A stretch of 64,000 nucleotides of DNA, from positions 3,032,001 to 3,096,000 of the forward strand of contig CP143946.1 of the NCBI GenBank assembly GCA_036419695.1, written 5' to 3'. Under the pieces are notes generated by a model that was not told the DNA's origin, did not search any database, and saw only the letters and a program-made list of their open reading frames with translations. Below are positions 34,987 to 44,151 of the stretch, piece after piece. Every line of letters begins with the position of its first letter. The stretch's first letter is position 1. The stretch comes from [Clostridium] symbiosum (GTDB lineage: Bacteria; Bacillota; Clostridia; Lachnospirales; Lachnospiraceae). Made by a program: the position numbers and the translations under genes.

Positions 34987-36174
34987 TTACAGCGCCATCT
35001 TATAAATTTCGTAAACATCTTTTTCTTCCAGATGGAAGGTACAGCCAATTTCCCATTTGTCCCCGTTTTTGTCATAAGGAATTCTGGCCGCCAGCTTCTT
35101 CAGGGTCCCGCTTGATACTTCACCGGCAAATTCCTGAATTCTGCCCGGCAGGCCCAAGTCTCTGAAAAATCCTCTGACTTTGCGTATTCCTTCCCTTGCC
35201 GTCCATTCCGGATTATCAAAGTCGTACTCGCAGTTAAAAGCTTCTACCGCAAATCTGGCAAACAATTCTACATCTCTCCTGTACACATACTCCATCCAGC
35301 AGGGTGTAATCACAGCCAGCCCCGCCCCGTGGGGTATATCCCATTCTGTCGACATCTCATGTTCAATCAGGTGGCAGGCCCAGTCCCCCACCAGCCCCAG
35401 GCGCATAATTCCATTTACTGCCAGGGGAGCCGTCATCATCAGAGCGCTTCTTGTCGCATAATTATCTGGTTCCCTGACCGCGATCGGCGCATTTTTCAGG
35501 ACTGTTTTCATTCCTGCCGTCAGAAGCTGGCGGCTCAGATAAATATCTTTTGTAGCAGAAAAGTAATTTTCACACAGATGAGAAAAGATGTCGGCCGCAC
35601 CGGATGCCGTCTGAAATGGTGGAATGCTCTGCGTCAGCTCCGGATTCAATATTGCAAAATCCGGCCTCATCAAATCAAAATCATCTGCCGATCTCTTGAG
35701 CTGCGTCTTGTCATTCGTAACCACCGAGGCTCTGCTGGATTCACTTCCTGTGCCTGCAAAGGTGGAAACCACTCCCAGCACCAGCATTCTCTCAGGCACC
35801 GCCTTCTGACAGTAAAAATCCCAGACGTCTCCGTCGTATGCGCAGCCCATTGCAATGCCTTTGGCACTGTCGATAACGCTTCCGCCTCCAACAGCCAGCA
35901 CACAGTCAATTTTCTCTCGTTTTCCCAGCTCGATACCCTCATAGATTTTTGAAAGCCTCGGATTCGGCACCACGCCCCCAAGTTCGATAGTGGTAAGCCC
36001 GGCCCGCTCTATGTCTTTTTTTAAAAGCTCAATTAGCGGCCGTACAAACGCCTCACCCGAATGGTGTATCAATACTCGGCTTCCCCCAAATTCCCTGAGC
36101 AGTTCCCCGCATCTTCTTTCCATCCCTTTCCCAAAAAAGAAATCCGGCATATTCCTAAGTTCAAAATTAATCAT
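34987..36174 (-). CDS. Iron-containing alcohol dehydrogenase, copy 1
   Basis: 395 aa, type III (BDH-like) NAD(P)H-dependent alcohol dehydrogenase. NAD motif VGGGSVIDSAKGIA; metal ligands are visible as Asp/His in GAADIFSHLCENY and His/His in HLIEHEMSTEWDIPHGAGLA. These enzymes reduce aldehydes from fermentation or aldol cleavage. Close paralogue lies immediately upstream (31-bp gap). Confidence 0.92.
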   Translation of the reverse strand: MINFELRNMPDFFFGKGMERRCGELLREFGGSRVLIHHSGEAFVRPLIELLKKDIERAGLTTIELGGVVPNPRLSKIYEGIELGKREKIDCVLAVGGGSVIDSAKGIAMGCAYDGDVWDFYCQKAVPERMLVLGVVSTFAGTGSESSRASVVTNDKTQLKRSADDFDLMRPDFAILNPELTQSIPPFQTASGAADIFSHLCENYFSATKDIYLSRQLLTAGMKTVLKNAPIAVREPDNYATRSALMMTAPLAVNGIMRLGLVGDWACHLIEHEMSTEWDIPHGAGLAVITPCWMEYVYRRDVELFARFAVEAFNCEYDFDNPEWTAREGIRKVRGFFRDLGLPGRIQEFAGEVSSGTLKKLAARIPYDKNGDKWEIGCTFHLEEKDVYEIYKMAL

Positions 36175-36205
36175 CTGTAACCTCCTTCTTCCGCTGCGTC
36201 CGGCT

Positions 36206-37408
36206 CTATATCAGCCCTGTACACTGTCTGAGAATCCGGACAACATCCGCTTTACGAAGAGGATGCGTCCTGCCCGTCGTCTCATTTCCCCGGTAAAACA
36301 CCTGTTCAGCCACTTTGTGAATGACCTCTTCCCCAAGTTCCTCCGGTGGAATTCCCAAAGCGCTGAGAGAAGACGGAAGTCCGAGCATATTATAGAGAAA
36401 ATCCTCATAAGCCCGAATCCCGGCCAGGGCCGTCTTTTCAGGTTCATCCACATCAAGCGGAATCCTGAACATTTCCACGGCAAATTTGATAAATGATTTC
36501 ATATGGTCTTTATAAACATATCTCATCCATACCGGCATCAATATAGCCAGGCCTGCGCCGTGGGAAATGTTCCACTCTCCAGACATTTCATGCTCGATAT
36601 CATGGCAGCCCCAGTCTCCCCACCGGCCGACCTTCATGATTCCGTTGATTGCCAGAGGACTTAATACCATCAGCACTCCTCTTGCTTCATAATTACAGGG
36701 ATCCTGCATAACAACAGGGGCAAATTTTAAAACCGTCCTGATCCCGGCACAGGCCAGGTGATCGGACAAATCATTATCAGGATCAGCCGTAAAAAAGTTT
36801 TCCGTCAGGTGAGTCAGCATATCGGCAATCCCCACCGCTGTCTGAAATTTGGGAACCGTATAGGTGATTTCAGGATTCATAATTACAAACTTCGGCCGGA
36901 TCAGTACAAAATCGTCAGGATCTTCAATTCCGTGTTTGATCTTGCCTTTGGTGATAACGCTCCCAAACGTCGCCTCACTGCCGGTTCCTGCAAATGTGGA
37001 AATGACACCAACCGGCAGGCTCCTTTTCTGTCTGTCTCTCCCTTCATAAATATCCCAGACATCGCCCTCATAGAGGGTTCCAATCCCTATCGCCTTTGCA
37101 CTGTCGATTACGCTTCCGCCGCCGATAGCAAGGATAAAATCTACGTTTTCTTTTCGGCATAATGCAATTCCTTCATAGACCAGTTCAATGTGCGGGTTTG
37201 GGACAACGCCTGAAAGCTCCACCCATGCAAGTCCCTCCTCATCCAGATATCCCTTCACACGCTCTATCAGTTCCAGAACAAAATCCTCTCCGGAATGATG
37301 TATCAAAACTCTGGTTCCTCCAAAATCCTTTATCAGCTTTGCCGTTTTTGTCTCCTGATCTTTTCCGTATATCATGTCCGTATAGTTTCGAAGTACAAAA
37401 TTAACCAT
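36206..37408 (-). CDS. Iron-containing alcohol dehydrogenase, copy 2
   Basis: 400 aa, same family as copy 1: IGGGSVIDSAKAIG, GIADMLTHLTENF, HDIEHEMSGEWNISHGAGLA. Start at 37408, 5 nt after GGGGAGG; an in-frame start at 37450 is less likely. It lies directly after the canonical deoC gene, where an acetaldehyde-reducing enzyme would re-oxidise NADH after DERA cleavage (inference). Confidence 0.92.
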   Translation of the reverse strand: MVNFVLRNYTDMIYGKDQETKTAKLIKDFGGTRVLIHHSGEDFVLELIERVKGYLDEEGLAWVELSGVVPNPHIELVYEGIALCRKENVDFILAIGGGSVIDSAKAIGIGTLYEGDVWDIYEGRDRQKRSLPVGVISTFAGTGSEATFGSVITKGKIKHGIEDPDDFVLIRPKFVIMNPEITYTVPKFQTAVGIADMLTHLTENFFTADPDNDLSDHLACAGIRTVLKFAPVVMQDPCNYEARGVLMVLSPLAINGIMKVGRWGDWGCHDIEHEMSGEWNISHGAGLAILMPVWMRYVYKDHMKSFIKFAVEMFRIPLDVDEPEKTALAGIRAYEDFLYNMLGLPSSLSALGIPPEELGEEVIHKVAEQVFYRGNETTGRTHPLRKADVVRILRQCTGLI

Positions 37409-37475
37409 AAAAACCTCCCCTCTCTCTGCAAAAATCTCCTCGATATGCACCTATTCGCAGCACCCGTTTTCGTCA

Positions 37476-38138
37476 TTAATATTCTTCGGCTGTCTCCCCC
37501 TGCAGCAGTTTCACTGCTGAACTTGTTCCGATCCTGTCACACCCTGCAAGAAGGAATCCCTCTAAGTCTTCTCTGCTTTTTACTCCTCCCGCTGCTTTAA
37601 TTTTTACACAGCTACCGATATTACGTTTGAATAGCAGAATATCTTCCATCTTTGCTCCATCACTCCCAAAACCGGTCGATGTCTTGATAAAATCGGCCTT
37701 GGCGTCTGTCACACAATGGCAGAGCCGTATTTTTTCTTCCTCCGTCAAATAGCATGTCTCAATAATTACCTTCAGAATCCGGGATCCTGCGGCTGCTTTC
37801 AGAGCTGCAATCTCCTGTGTAACCTTTTCAAACCTCCCTTCCTTTACATCCCCCAGGTTTACAACCATATCAATTTCGTTCGCACCGTTTCTAACTGCCT
37901 CCAAAGCTTCTTCCGTCTTAACATAAGTCGTATGATATCCCAGTGGAAAACCGATTACCGTGCAGATATTCAGCTCCGGATACGCCTTATGTACCCGCTC
38001 CACAAACGTCGGAGGAATGCAGACAGATGCCGTGCCGAACCGGATTGCGTCTTCGCAAATCACCTTAATTTGCTCCCATGTGGAGGTTGCCTGTAATAAT
38101 GTGTGATCAATATGTCCCAGAATTTCTTTGTTGTTCAT
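37476..38138 (-). CDS. deoC: Deoxyribose-phosphate aldolase, canonical
   Basis: 220 aa, normal DERA. All key residues are present: Asp90 (EIDMVVN), Schiff-base Lys152 (IKTSTGFG), relay Lys181 followed by AAGGVK. It would split 2-deoxyribose 5-phosphate into glyceraldehyde 3-phosphate and acetaldehyde. It contrasts with the two altered paralogues 5-6 kb downstream in the same operon. Preceded by AAGGAG. Confidence 0.92.
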   Translation of the reverse strand: MNNKEILGHIDHTLLQATSTWEQIKVICEDAIRFGTASVCIPPTFVERVHKAYPELNICTVIGFPLGYHTTYVKTEEALEAVRNGANEIDMVVNLGDVKEGRFEKVTQEIAALKAAAGSRILKVIIETCYLTEEEKIRLCHCVTDAKADFIKTSTGFGSDGAKMEDILLFKRNIGSCVKIKAAGGVKSREDLEGFLLAGCDRIGTSSAVKLLQGETAEEY

Positions 38139-38159
38139 TGTTATCTCCTTGTCGAATAA

Positions 38160-39125
38160 TTATATTTTTATTATTTCATACTCGATTTTCTCCAGATACC
38201 TTTTCTGTATTTTCTCGAGCTGCTCCCTGGAATCAAAAAAACAGTTGTACATTGAGCCGGATCGTGAGACGGTCAGCGCAGCTAGGCAGGACGCTTGAAT
38301 AACTGCTTCCTTAATGGTCTTTCCCTTTGCTATCGAAGCGATAAAGCTTCCGGCAAAGGAATCTCCAGCGCAGGTTGGATCTTCAACCGAAACCTGCGGA
38401 CAGGGCACGATATATGCACCATCTCTGCTTACAACAACACATCCCTTTTCTCCCATTGTAATAATTACGCATTCTTTTATCCCCTTTTCCATGAGACAAT
38501 ATCCGGCTCTCCTGGCGTCTGTGTAACTGCTGACCCGAATGCCCGTCAGAATCGACGCTTCATGTTCGTTTGGTTTAATAAAGCTGATATATGGATAAAG
38601 GTCATCCGGAAGGACAATAGCCGGAGCCGGATCCAGAAACGTCCTTACACCGAGCCCTGCGCTCTCTTTTATTGCATATCCAATTGTTTCCGGATTCACT
38701 TCCAATTGGAAACCGCCTGCTTTGCATTTTTTAATATATTCCTTTGCTGCGTCAAAATCTGCCTTTGAGAAGTCATCGCAAACGCCCGGTACAATAACAA
38801 TCGCGTTGCCTCCCTCCTCATCGCGCAGAATACATCCGCTGCCGGTGGCATGTTCCTCATCCCTTTGAAGATAACGGCAGCCTATGCCTCCTACCGATGC
38901 GCACTCTTTCCTGCACATCTCTCCTGCATAGTCGGCGCCGATGCGCCCGATTACCTCGACATAACACCCCTCATATGCGGCGGCAAATGCCTGGTTCACG
39001 CCTTTGCCTCCTCCTGACGGGCGGTACCCTGTGCCAATCAGCGTCTCCCCGTTTCCCGGAAGCGTACTGCTGTAAAAGCTGTGCAGCCAGAAATAGCTGT
39101 TGATGACAAATACATGTTCCATCAT
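38160..39125 (-). CDS. PfkB-family (ribokinase-like) sugar kinase, copy 1
   Basis: 321 aa. Substrate loop SGGGKGVNQAFAAA is close to ribokinase; catalytic motif DPTCAGDSFAG. The N-terminus VINSYFWLHSF aligns with GSYHCCYSF of copy 2 and places Leu14 where ribokinase has the ribose-contacting Asp. Two adjacent ATGs (MMEH) follow a GGGGGG site. It precedes deoC by 21 bp. Deoxyribokinase (DeoK) is one possibility, another deoxysugar kinase equally so. Confidence 0.88.
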   Translation of the reverse strand: MMEHVFVINSYFWLHSFYSSTLPGNGETLIGTGYRPSGGGKGVNQAFAAAYEGCYVEVIGRIGADYAGEMCRKECASVGGIGCRYLQRDEEHATGSGCILRDEEGGNAIVIVPGVCDDFSKADFDAAKEYIKKCKAGGFQLEVNPETIGYAIKESAGLGVRTFLDPAPAIVLPDDLYPYISFIKPNEHEASILTGIRVSSYTDARRAGYCLMEKGIKECVIITMGEKGCVVVSRDGAYIVPCPQVSVEDPTCAGDSFAGSFIASIAKGKTIKEAVIQASCLAALTVSRSGSMYNCFFDSREQLEKIQKRYLEKIEYEIIKI

Positions 39126-39134
39126 TTATCCCCC

Positions 39135-40034
39135 CTATGGTACTAATTCCAGCTCCCTCAATCCGTCATGGATCTCTTTTTTCAAAGTTTCGGGGAGAAT
39201 CAGAAGACTGTCCGGATAACGTGTTCCTCTGATTGGGCACCCCACAAGTTCTGAAGCGTATTTATACCCCGCGCTGTTTCCGCCTTTTCTTAAAATATCG
39301 CGGATTTTCATAATAAAAGCCTGGCATTCTCTGGCCCTGTCCAAGTCTCCTGCAAAAAAGGCATCGCACAATTCGATGATCGGTTTTGGAAAAGCAATGC
39401 TTATAAAGGATATGATTCCGCAGCCGCCGAGAGCCAGCGTCGTAAATATAGTCGAATCACTCCCTGCAATATAATTGAATTTCTTTTGTATCAAACCCAT
39501 TGCAGTTTCAAGATAAGTAATACTCTGAGTGCTGTCTTTGTATCCGTGAACATGATCGTATGTATTGACAAGCTTCGACAGAAGTATGGGTGACAGCATA
39601 TTATGCGTCTGAGGAGCGTTATAAATATAGACCGGTACTCTTGACGCCTCTATTAACGCAGTGAAATATTCTTCCAGAGCCTTCTCCGAATAATCTGTCA
39701 GGTAGGGCGGAGTAATACATATTGCGTCGGCTCCTGCCGCTTCATAGCGCTTTATCATACCGACGGCGTCCCGGTACCCCGGTACCATCACATTACACAT
39801 AACCGGGATTCTTCCTCCGGCCTCACTGCACATTGTCTTTGCAAGCGCTTCCTGTTCATCATAAGTCATCATATGAGCTTCGCTGGAAATCCCGCCGGCA
39901 AACAGGTAAGCGAGGCCTTTCTCTATCTGCCAGTCAACCATATGACGGATTGCTCCATGATCGATGGTACCGTCCCTCTGATAACTGATTGTAAGTTCTG
40001 TACCGGCTCCCCAAAACATTTTCTCTCTCTCCAT
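39135..40034 (-). CDS. Dihydrodipicolinate synthase/N-acetylneuraminate lyase family aldolase
   Basis: 299 aa TIM-barrel class I aldolase. Schiff-base Lys166 (GYKDST) and Tyr138 (VYIYN) are in place; the substrate loop normally GTTGE reads GGISSE, so it is not a lysine-pathway DapA. Family members usually make or break a pyruvate-aldehyde bond. First gene of the operon facing the DeoR regulator, which marks it as a catabolic lyase for the incoming compound. Confidence 0.88.
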   Translation of the reverse strand: MEREKMFWGAGTELTISYQRDGTIDHGAIRHMVDWQIEKGLAYLFAGGISSEAHMMTYDEQEALAKTMCSEAGGRIPVMCNVMVPGYRDAVGMIKRYEAAGADAICITPPYLTDYSEKALEEYFTALIEASRVPVYIYNAPQTHNMLSPILLSKLVNTYDHVHGYKDSTQSITYLETAMGLIQKKFNYIAGSDSTIFTTLALGGCGIISFISIAFPKPIIELCDAFFAGDLDRARECQAFIMKIRDILRKGGNSAGYKYASELVGCPIRGTRYPDSLLILPETLKKEIHDGLRELELVP

Positions 40035-40286
40035 CCTTATCCTCCTCTTTCATTTCTGACGGACGATGCACCGCTGCAATCCCCGCCTGTTCCGACAAGC
40101 TGTCCGCTTTCCATGTGGTAATAACTTTTCCAATGATTCCTCTCAATCTAAAATTCCTGCCCCCGTTTCCTTTCTTCTCCTTTCTTTGTTAGAATCCTTA
40201 CATTTGTGAATATGGCTTTCAATATTCTGTTATTTCTTAGTTAGTTTTCTTGATATTAGGGTAACATATCATATTTTATCTGTCAA

Positions 40287-40316
40287 TATATATTTTTTCA
40301 AAGATTTAGTTGTCAA
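40287..40316 (-). promoter_or_regulatory. Candidate promoter of the eleven-gene operon
   Basis: Minus strand TTGACA (40311-40316), 18 bp, TATATA (40287-40292), roughly 250 bp before the first gene. A second TTGACA at 40281-40286 lacks a matching -10. The whole interval 40035-40551 is very AT-rich and holds no gene. Confidence 0.45.
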
Positions 40317-40480
40317 TTATGTAGTATTTTTTGCTTCATTTTTCCCTGTTTTGACCTTATTTTTATCGTCAGAATAACATTTTCATTTTCTTGCGTTATA
40401 CTTTTTTCTTTTTTGTCAACCACCGGCAGTATATTCTAATTATTAAACGCTAAAACAAATATATTTTATGTATTTTGTTA

Positions 40481-40509
40481 TTTACAGTATATTTTTACAA
40501 TGTTATACT
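40481..40509 (+). promoter_or_regulatory. Promoter of the DeoR regulator
   Basis: TTTACA (40481-40486), 17 bp, TATACT (40504-40509), 42 bp before the start codon. Confidence 0.6.
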
Positions 40510-40551
40510 GAAAGAAAAACAACATTTTAGTACTGAAGGACAGGGGTGGAT

Positions 40552-41340
40552 ATGAATAACAACAACAAAAAAACAGTTCGTCTAAAAAATATCATTGCTT
40601 TTTTAAAGGATTGCAACGGCGCTTCCCTGAAAAATATTGCCGATTATCTTCAGGTTTCTGAGATGACGGCCCGCCGTGATCTTTATGAATTGCGGGAACA
40701 GAATGTCATTCATTACATATCGGGAGTTGCCATTTTTAATCCCGACAGTCAGCGCCACAATGAGCAATGTCCTTATGATCTTGTCGGTGAGAAGCTGGTG
40801 AATAACGAGATGAAAGAAAGAATTGGAAAAGCTGCTGCAACACTGCTCACCGCCGGTGATACTGTAATCATTGATACGGGAACCACAACGGAGCATTTCG
40901 CCAAGCATATACCGGATCAGGTACCGCTTACGGTTCTCTGCTACAACATCAACATCATGAGTGAGTTAATCCGGCGCTCGCATCTGAATCTTTTGTTCGC
41001 CGGAGGGATTTACCATGAAAATACACAGATGTTTGAAAGCCCGGAAGGTTTGAGTCTGATTAACCGGACGCGCGCAACCAAGGTTTTCCTTTCAGCTGCC
41101 GGCGTCAGTGAACTGCTTGGAATCACCTGCAGAAATCATTATGAAATTGATACAAAAAGGGCAATTATTAATGCTGCCCTCAAACGGATTTTGCTTGTAG
41201 ATTCCTCGAAATTCAACCGAATCAGACCTGCTCTGTTCGCCCAGCTCACAGATATTGATACAATTGTTACGGATGATGGGATTTCTTCCGAATGGATTGA
41301 AATTTTAAAAAAGAATGATATTGAAATTTTGATTGCATAA
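40552..41340 (+). CDS. DeoR/GlpR-family repressor
   Basis: 262 aa. N-terminal DeoR HTH (LKNIADYLQVSEMTARRDLYEL, about residues 22-45), then the sugar-phosphate sensor domain with IDTGTTTEHFAKHIP, LFAGGIYHENTQMFESPEG and LLVDSSKFNRIRPALFA. These proteins release DNA on binding a phosphorylated sugar. ATG 40552 is 5 nt after AGGGG; a GTG at 40546 is an alternative. It is transcribed away from the eleven-gene operon and is its probable regulator, which supports a phosphosugar intermediate there. Confidence 0.92.
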   Translation: MNNNNKKTVRLKNIIAFLKDCNGASLKNIADYLQVSEMTARRDLYELREQNVIHYISGVAIFNPDSQRHNEQCPYDLVGEKLVNNEMKERIGKAAATLLTAGDTVIIDTGTTTEHFAKHIPDQVPLTVLCYNINIMSELIRRSHLNLLFAGGIYHENTQMFESPEGLSLINRTRATKVFLSAAGVSELLGITCRNHYEIDTKRAIINAALKRILLVDSSKFNRIRPALFAQLTDIDTIVTDDGISSEWIEILKKNDIEILIA

Positions 41341-41378
41341 ACAAAAAATCAGCGGCATATTACATCTTCACGCGAGAA

Positions 41379-41409
41379 CGGATCCCCTTGTCTCCACCAG
41401 GGAATCCGC
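41379..41409. terminator. Hairpin between convergent deoR-type gene and aldo/keto reductase gene
   Basis: CGGAT-c-CCCT ... AGGG-a-ATCCG stem in an 85-bp gap between two converging stops; followed on the plus strand by CTTCTTTTATTT. Confidence 0.45.
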
Positions 41410-41425
41410 CCATTACTTCTTTTAT

Positions 41426-42412
41426 TTACCAGGCATAGCTGTCCGGCGCCTCTCCTCCCGGTCCCGGGAAGATCTCGTCCAGACGTTTCATCGCGCTGTC
41501 GTCCAGTTTCACATCCAGTGCGTGAATGATATTGTCCAGATGCTCCGGCGTCCTCGGCCCGATGAGAGGGCTGGTGACTACCGGGTTCTTTAAAATCCAT
41601 GCCATTGCTACATCCGACTGTTTCTCACCAAGGTCGTGGCAGAAGCCTGCAAAGTCGGTCAGTGTTTTAACCATTTCCTCCGAATAGTGGCGGTTCTCGC
41701 TGCGTGAACCGCTGAGCCGTTTCAGAGCATTTTCCCCGAGCATTCCGCCGGCCAGCGGTGAGTAAGTAACGAGTCCCAACCCGAGTTCCCTGGCTGCCGG
41801 AATCACTTCCAGTTCGGGCAGTCTGGAAAGCAGATGATACTGGTGCTGCTCCGCTACCAGGCCGAGGAAATGACGTTTGTCGGCCTCCCACTGTGCCCTG
41901 ACGAGATCGTGGGCCGCAAAGTTAGAGGAAGCAATGTAAGTGGCCTTTCCGGTGTTTACAAGAGGCTCCATTGCGCCCCACATCTCAGGCCATGTTACAT
42001 GGCGGTCGATATGGTGCATATAGTAAAGATCAATATGATCGGTCTGAAGGCGTTTTAATGAATCCTCCATATGCCTGCGTACCTTCCAGGCGGACAGTCC
42101 GTCTTCATCATTCGGTCCCTCAAACGGATCCTCCATTGTGGCAAATACTTTGGTGGCCAGGATTACGCGATCTCTTCTTCCGCCTTCCTGGGCAAACCAT
42201 CTGCCGATGATTTTCTCCGTCAGGCCGTGCTCGCCTTCTCCGGCAAAACCGCCGTAAGCGTCCGCCGTATCAAAGAAGTTGATTCCGGCATCCAATGCCT
42301 TATCCATGATATAAAATGCGTCCTTCTCCTCTGTGGATGTTCCAAAATTCATTGTTCCCAGACAAAAACGGCTGACTTTCAGTCCGGTGCGTCCCAAATA
42401 AGTGTATTCCAT
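41426..42412 (-). CDS. Aldo/keto reductase
   Basis: 328 aa, NAD(P)H-dependent carbonyl reductase. Catalytic tetrad is visible as Asp and Tyr in FFDTADAYGG, Lys in VILATKV and His in YYMHHID; the cofactor segment is at VTSPLIGPRTPEHL. Operon with the amidohydrolase 31 bp upstream and an AraC regulator. It could reduce a carbonyl released from the hydrolase product; substrate unknown. Confidence 0.93.
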   Translation of the reverse strand: MEYTYLGRTGLKVSRFCLGTMNFGTSTEEKDAFYIMDKALDAGINFFDTADAYGGFAGEGEHGLTEKIIGRWFAQEGGRRDRVILATKVFATMEDPFEGPNDEDGLSAWKVRRHMEDSLKRLQTDHIDLYYMHHIDRHVTWPEMWGAMEPLVNTGKATYIASSNFAAHDLVRAQWEADKRHFLGLVAEQHQYHLLSRLPELEVIPAARELGLGLVTYSPLAGGMLGENALKRLSGSRSENRHYSEEMVKTLTDFAGFCHDLGEKQSDVAMAWILKNPVVTSPLIGPRTPEHLDNIIHALDVKLDDSAMKRLDEIFPGPGGEAPDSYAW

Positions 42413-42443
42413 GTTTTATTTCTCCTATTATTTTTTAGTTTTT

Positions 42444-44126
42444 CTAAACGGTAATGGAGTGGACAATCCGTCCGCCCACCACGGTCATTACAACTCTCAC
42501 CTCATCAAACTCATCCGGTGATATCTCAAAAATATCGGTATCAAGAACCTGAAGATCCGCCAGCTTGTCAACCTCTATGCTGCCGGTCACATTCTCCCTG
42601 TGGTTCTGGTATGCCCCGTTAATCGTGTACATTCTGATTCCGTCTTCAATCGTGCAGCCGTTGCCCTTGTTATAGCAGGTGCCCGAAACGGTTGTTCTCG
42701 TCATCGCGAATTTAAGCCCCATCAGCCAGTTAACCGTCATGCAGGGAGCGTCGGACCCCTGGCTCACCACGACGCCGTTGTCCATAAAACGCTGGTAATC
42801 AAACATTTTGGACGGATCCTCCGGGTCCACGCTGTTCACCAGAGATTCCATGAATCCCCACGGAGCCACTGCCTGCGAGGAAAGCACGATATGGTGCTTT
42901 GCACATTTTCTCATATTCTCATCCGAAAAATCGTCACCGTGAATGACAAAATGGCGCAGATCTTTTCCAGGGTACAGTTCCATTGCTTTCACGTAGGCAT
43001 CCACAATGGTGTCGATTCCGCATCCTCCTGTGGAATGGATTCCTATCTGGTATCCCATCCGGTGAAGTTCCACAATGGTTCTCGTGATCTCTTCCCTCTG
43101 TTCCTCTATCGTATCTCCCGGGAAATAGCTGCTTCCGCCCGTCTTTCTTCCGTCCGGGCGCAGCCACATGCTGTCTCCGAAGAGTTTAACGGCGCAGGCG
43201 TCGACCCAGTTTCTGTCTTTTAATTCCGGAACCCTTCCGGCTCCCGCTCCCCCGATGATGGCGTCATAGGTGGAAAGGCCGTTAAGGCCCGCCATGATAT
43301 TGACCGAAACACGGGCCGTGAGCTCGCCCGCCTCCCCCATTGCTTCATACACATCGATTACCCGGGAACCTCCGGCGCCGGCAAAGAGATGATCTCCGCC
43401 GATTCCGACCATGTCGGTATGGGTGGTGACGCCGTTCTCATTCATCTCTCTCTGCAGCAGGATAATACAGTCACGGATCTGTTCATCGCTCAGAAGCGTG
43501 GACACTTTTCCAACCGCATCCATCAGCATAAAATCGTCGAGATACCCGGTCGGTTCCCCGTCTTCCCGTCTCTGGATTTTGCCCTCGTGGCGCTTAAGCT
43601 CCGGCGTGTCCTTTGTAATTCCCACCAGTTCAAGCGCCCTGGTGTTTACAAGTATATGGTGAAGTCCGCTGTTGGCGAGCCATACCGGATGATCCGGCAC
43701 CGCCTCATCGATATCCCAGCGGGTGATCTGCCGATGTTCCTCTGCGCACTCCCGGATGCAGCCGGAGCTCAGGCCGGAACCCATGATCCACTGTCCTTTC
43801 GGCGTCTTTTCCGCCGCATCCCTTAATATCTTTTTAATGTCATCCAGGCAGGAAACATGCTCCTCCCCCACGTCCAGGAACCAGGGCATTTTATAAAGTC
43901 CGGCCAGACAGGCATGCGTATGGCAGTCCTGGGCGCCGGGAAGCATCAGCTTTCCCTTCAGATCAATTACTTCCGTTCCTTTCCCGATATGGCATTTTAT
44001 CTCTTCATCACTTCCGGTATCGATGATCCATCCGTCTTTTACCGCAATTGCCGTACAGAAATTAAAATCCGTATCGACTTTTGCGATCTTTCCATTCATA
44101 AAAACAAGATCTGCCAAAACTGACAT
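42444..44126 (-). CDS. Metal-dependent amidohydrolase (Amidohydro_3, YtcJ-like), copy 2
   Basis: 560 aa. Metal motif QDCHTHA (His69, His71), GCGIDTIVDAYVKA in the barrel, SQGSDAPCMTVNW with the catalytic Asp, and C-terminal KLADLQVLDTDIFEISPDEF, matching copy 1 at 19873 block by block. Start at 44126 is chosen: GGAGG lies 8 nt upstream. Unlike copy 1 it is not attached to an importer operon but to AraC and an aldo/keto reductase. Confidence 0.88.
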   Translation of the reverse strand: MSVLADLVFMNGKIAKVDTDFNFCTAIAVKDGWIIDTGSDEEIKCHIGKGTEVIDLKGKLMLPGAQDCHTHACLAGLYKMPWFLDVGEEHVSCLDDIKKILRDAAEKTPKGQWIMGSGLSSGCIRECAEEHRQITRWDIDEAVPDHPVWLANSGLHHILVNTRALELVGITKDTPELKRHEGKIQRREDGEPTGYLDDFMLMDAVGKVSTLLSDEQIRDCIILLQREMNENGVTTHTDMVGIGGDHLFAGAGGSRVIDVYEAMGEAGELTARVSVNIMAGLNGLSTYDAIIGGAGAGRVPELKDRNWVDACAVKLFGDSMWLRPDGRKTGGSSYFPGDTIEEQREEITRTIVELHRMGYQIGIHSTGGCGIDTIVDAYVKAMELYPGKDLRHFVIHGDDFSDENMRKCAKHHIVLSSQAVAPWGFMESLVNSVDPEDPSKMFDYQRFMDNGVVVSQGSDAPCMTVNWLMGLKFAMTRTTVSGTCYNKGNGCTIEDGIRMYTINGAYQNHRENVTGSIEVDKLADLQVLDTDIFEISPDEFDEVRVVMTVVGGRIVHSITV

Positions 44127-44151
44127 TCCTTTGTCCTCCATCATTGGCTAA

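Noticed and set aside
40441..40460. Catabolite-responsive (cre) site before the DeoR gene
   Set aside because: Several mismatches to the consensus, including the first conserved TG.
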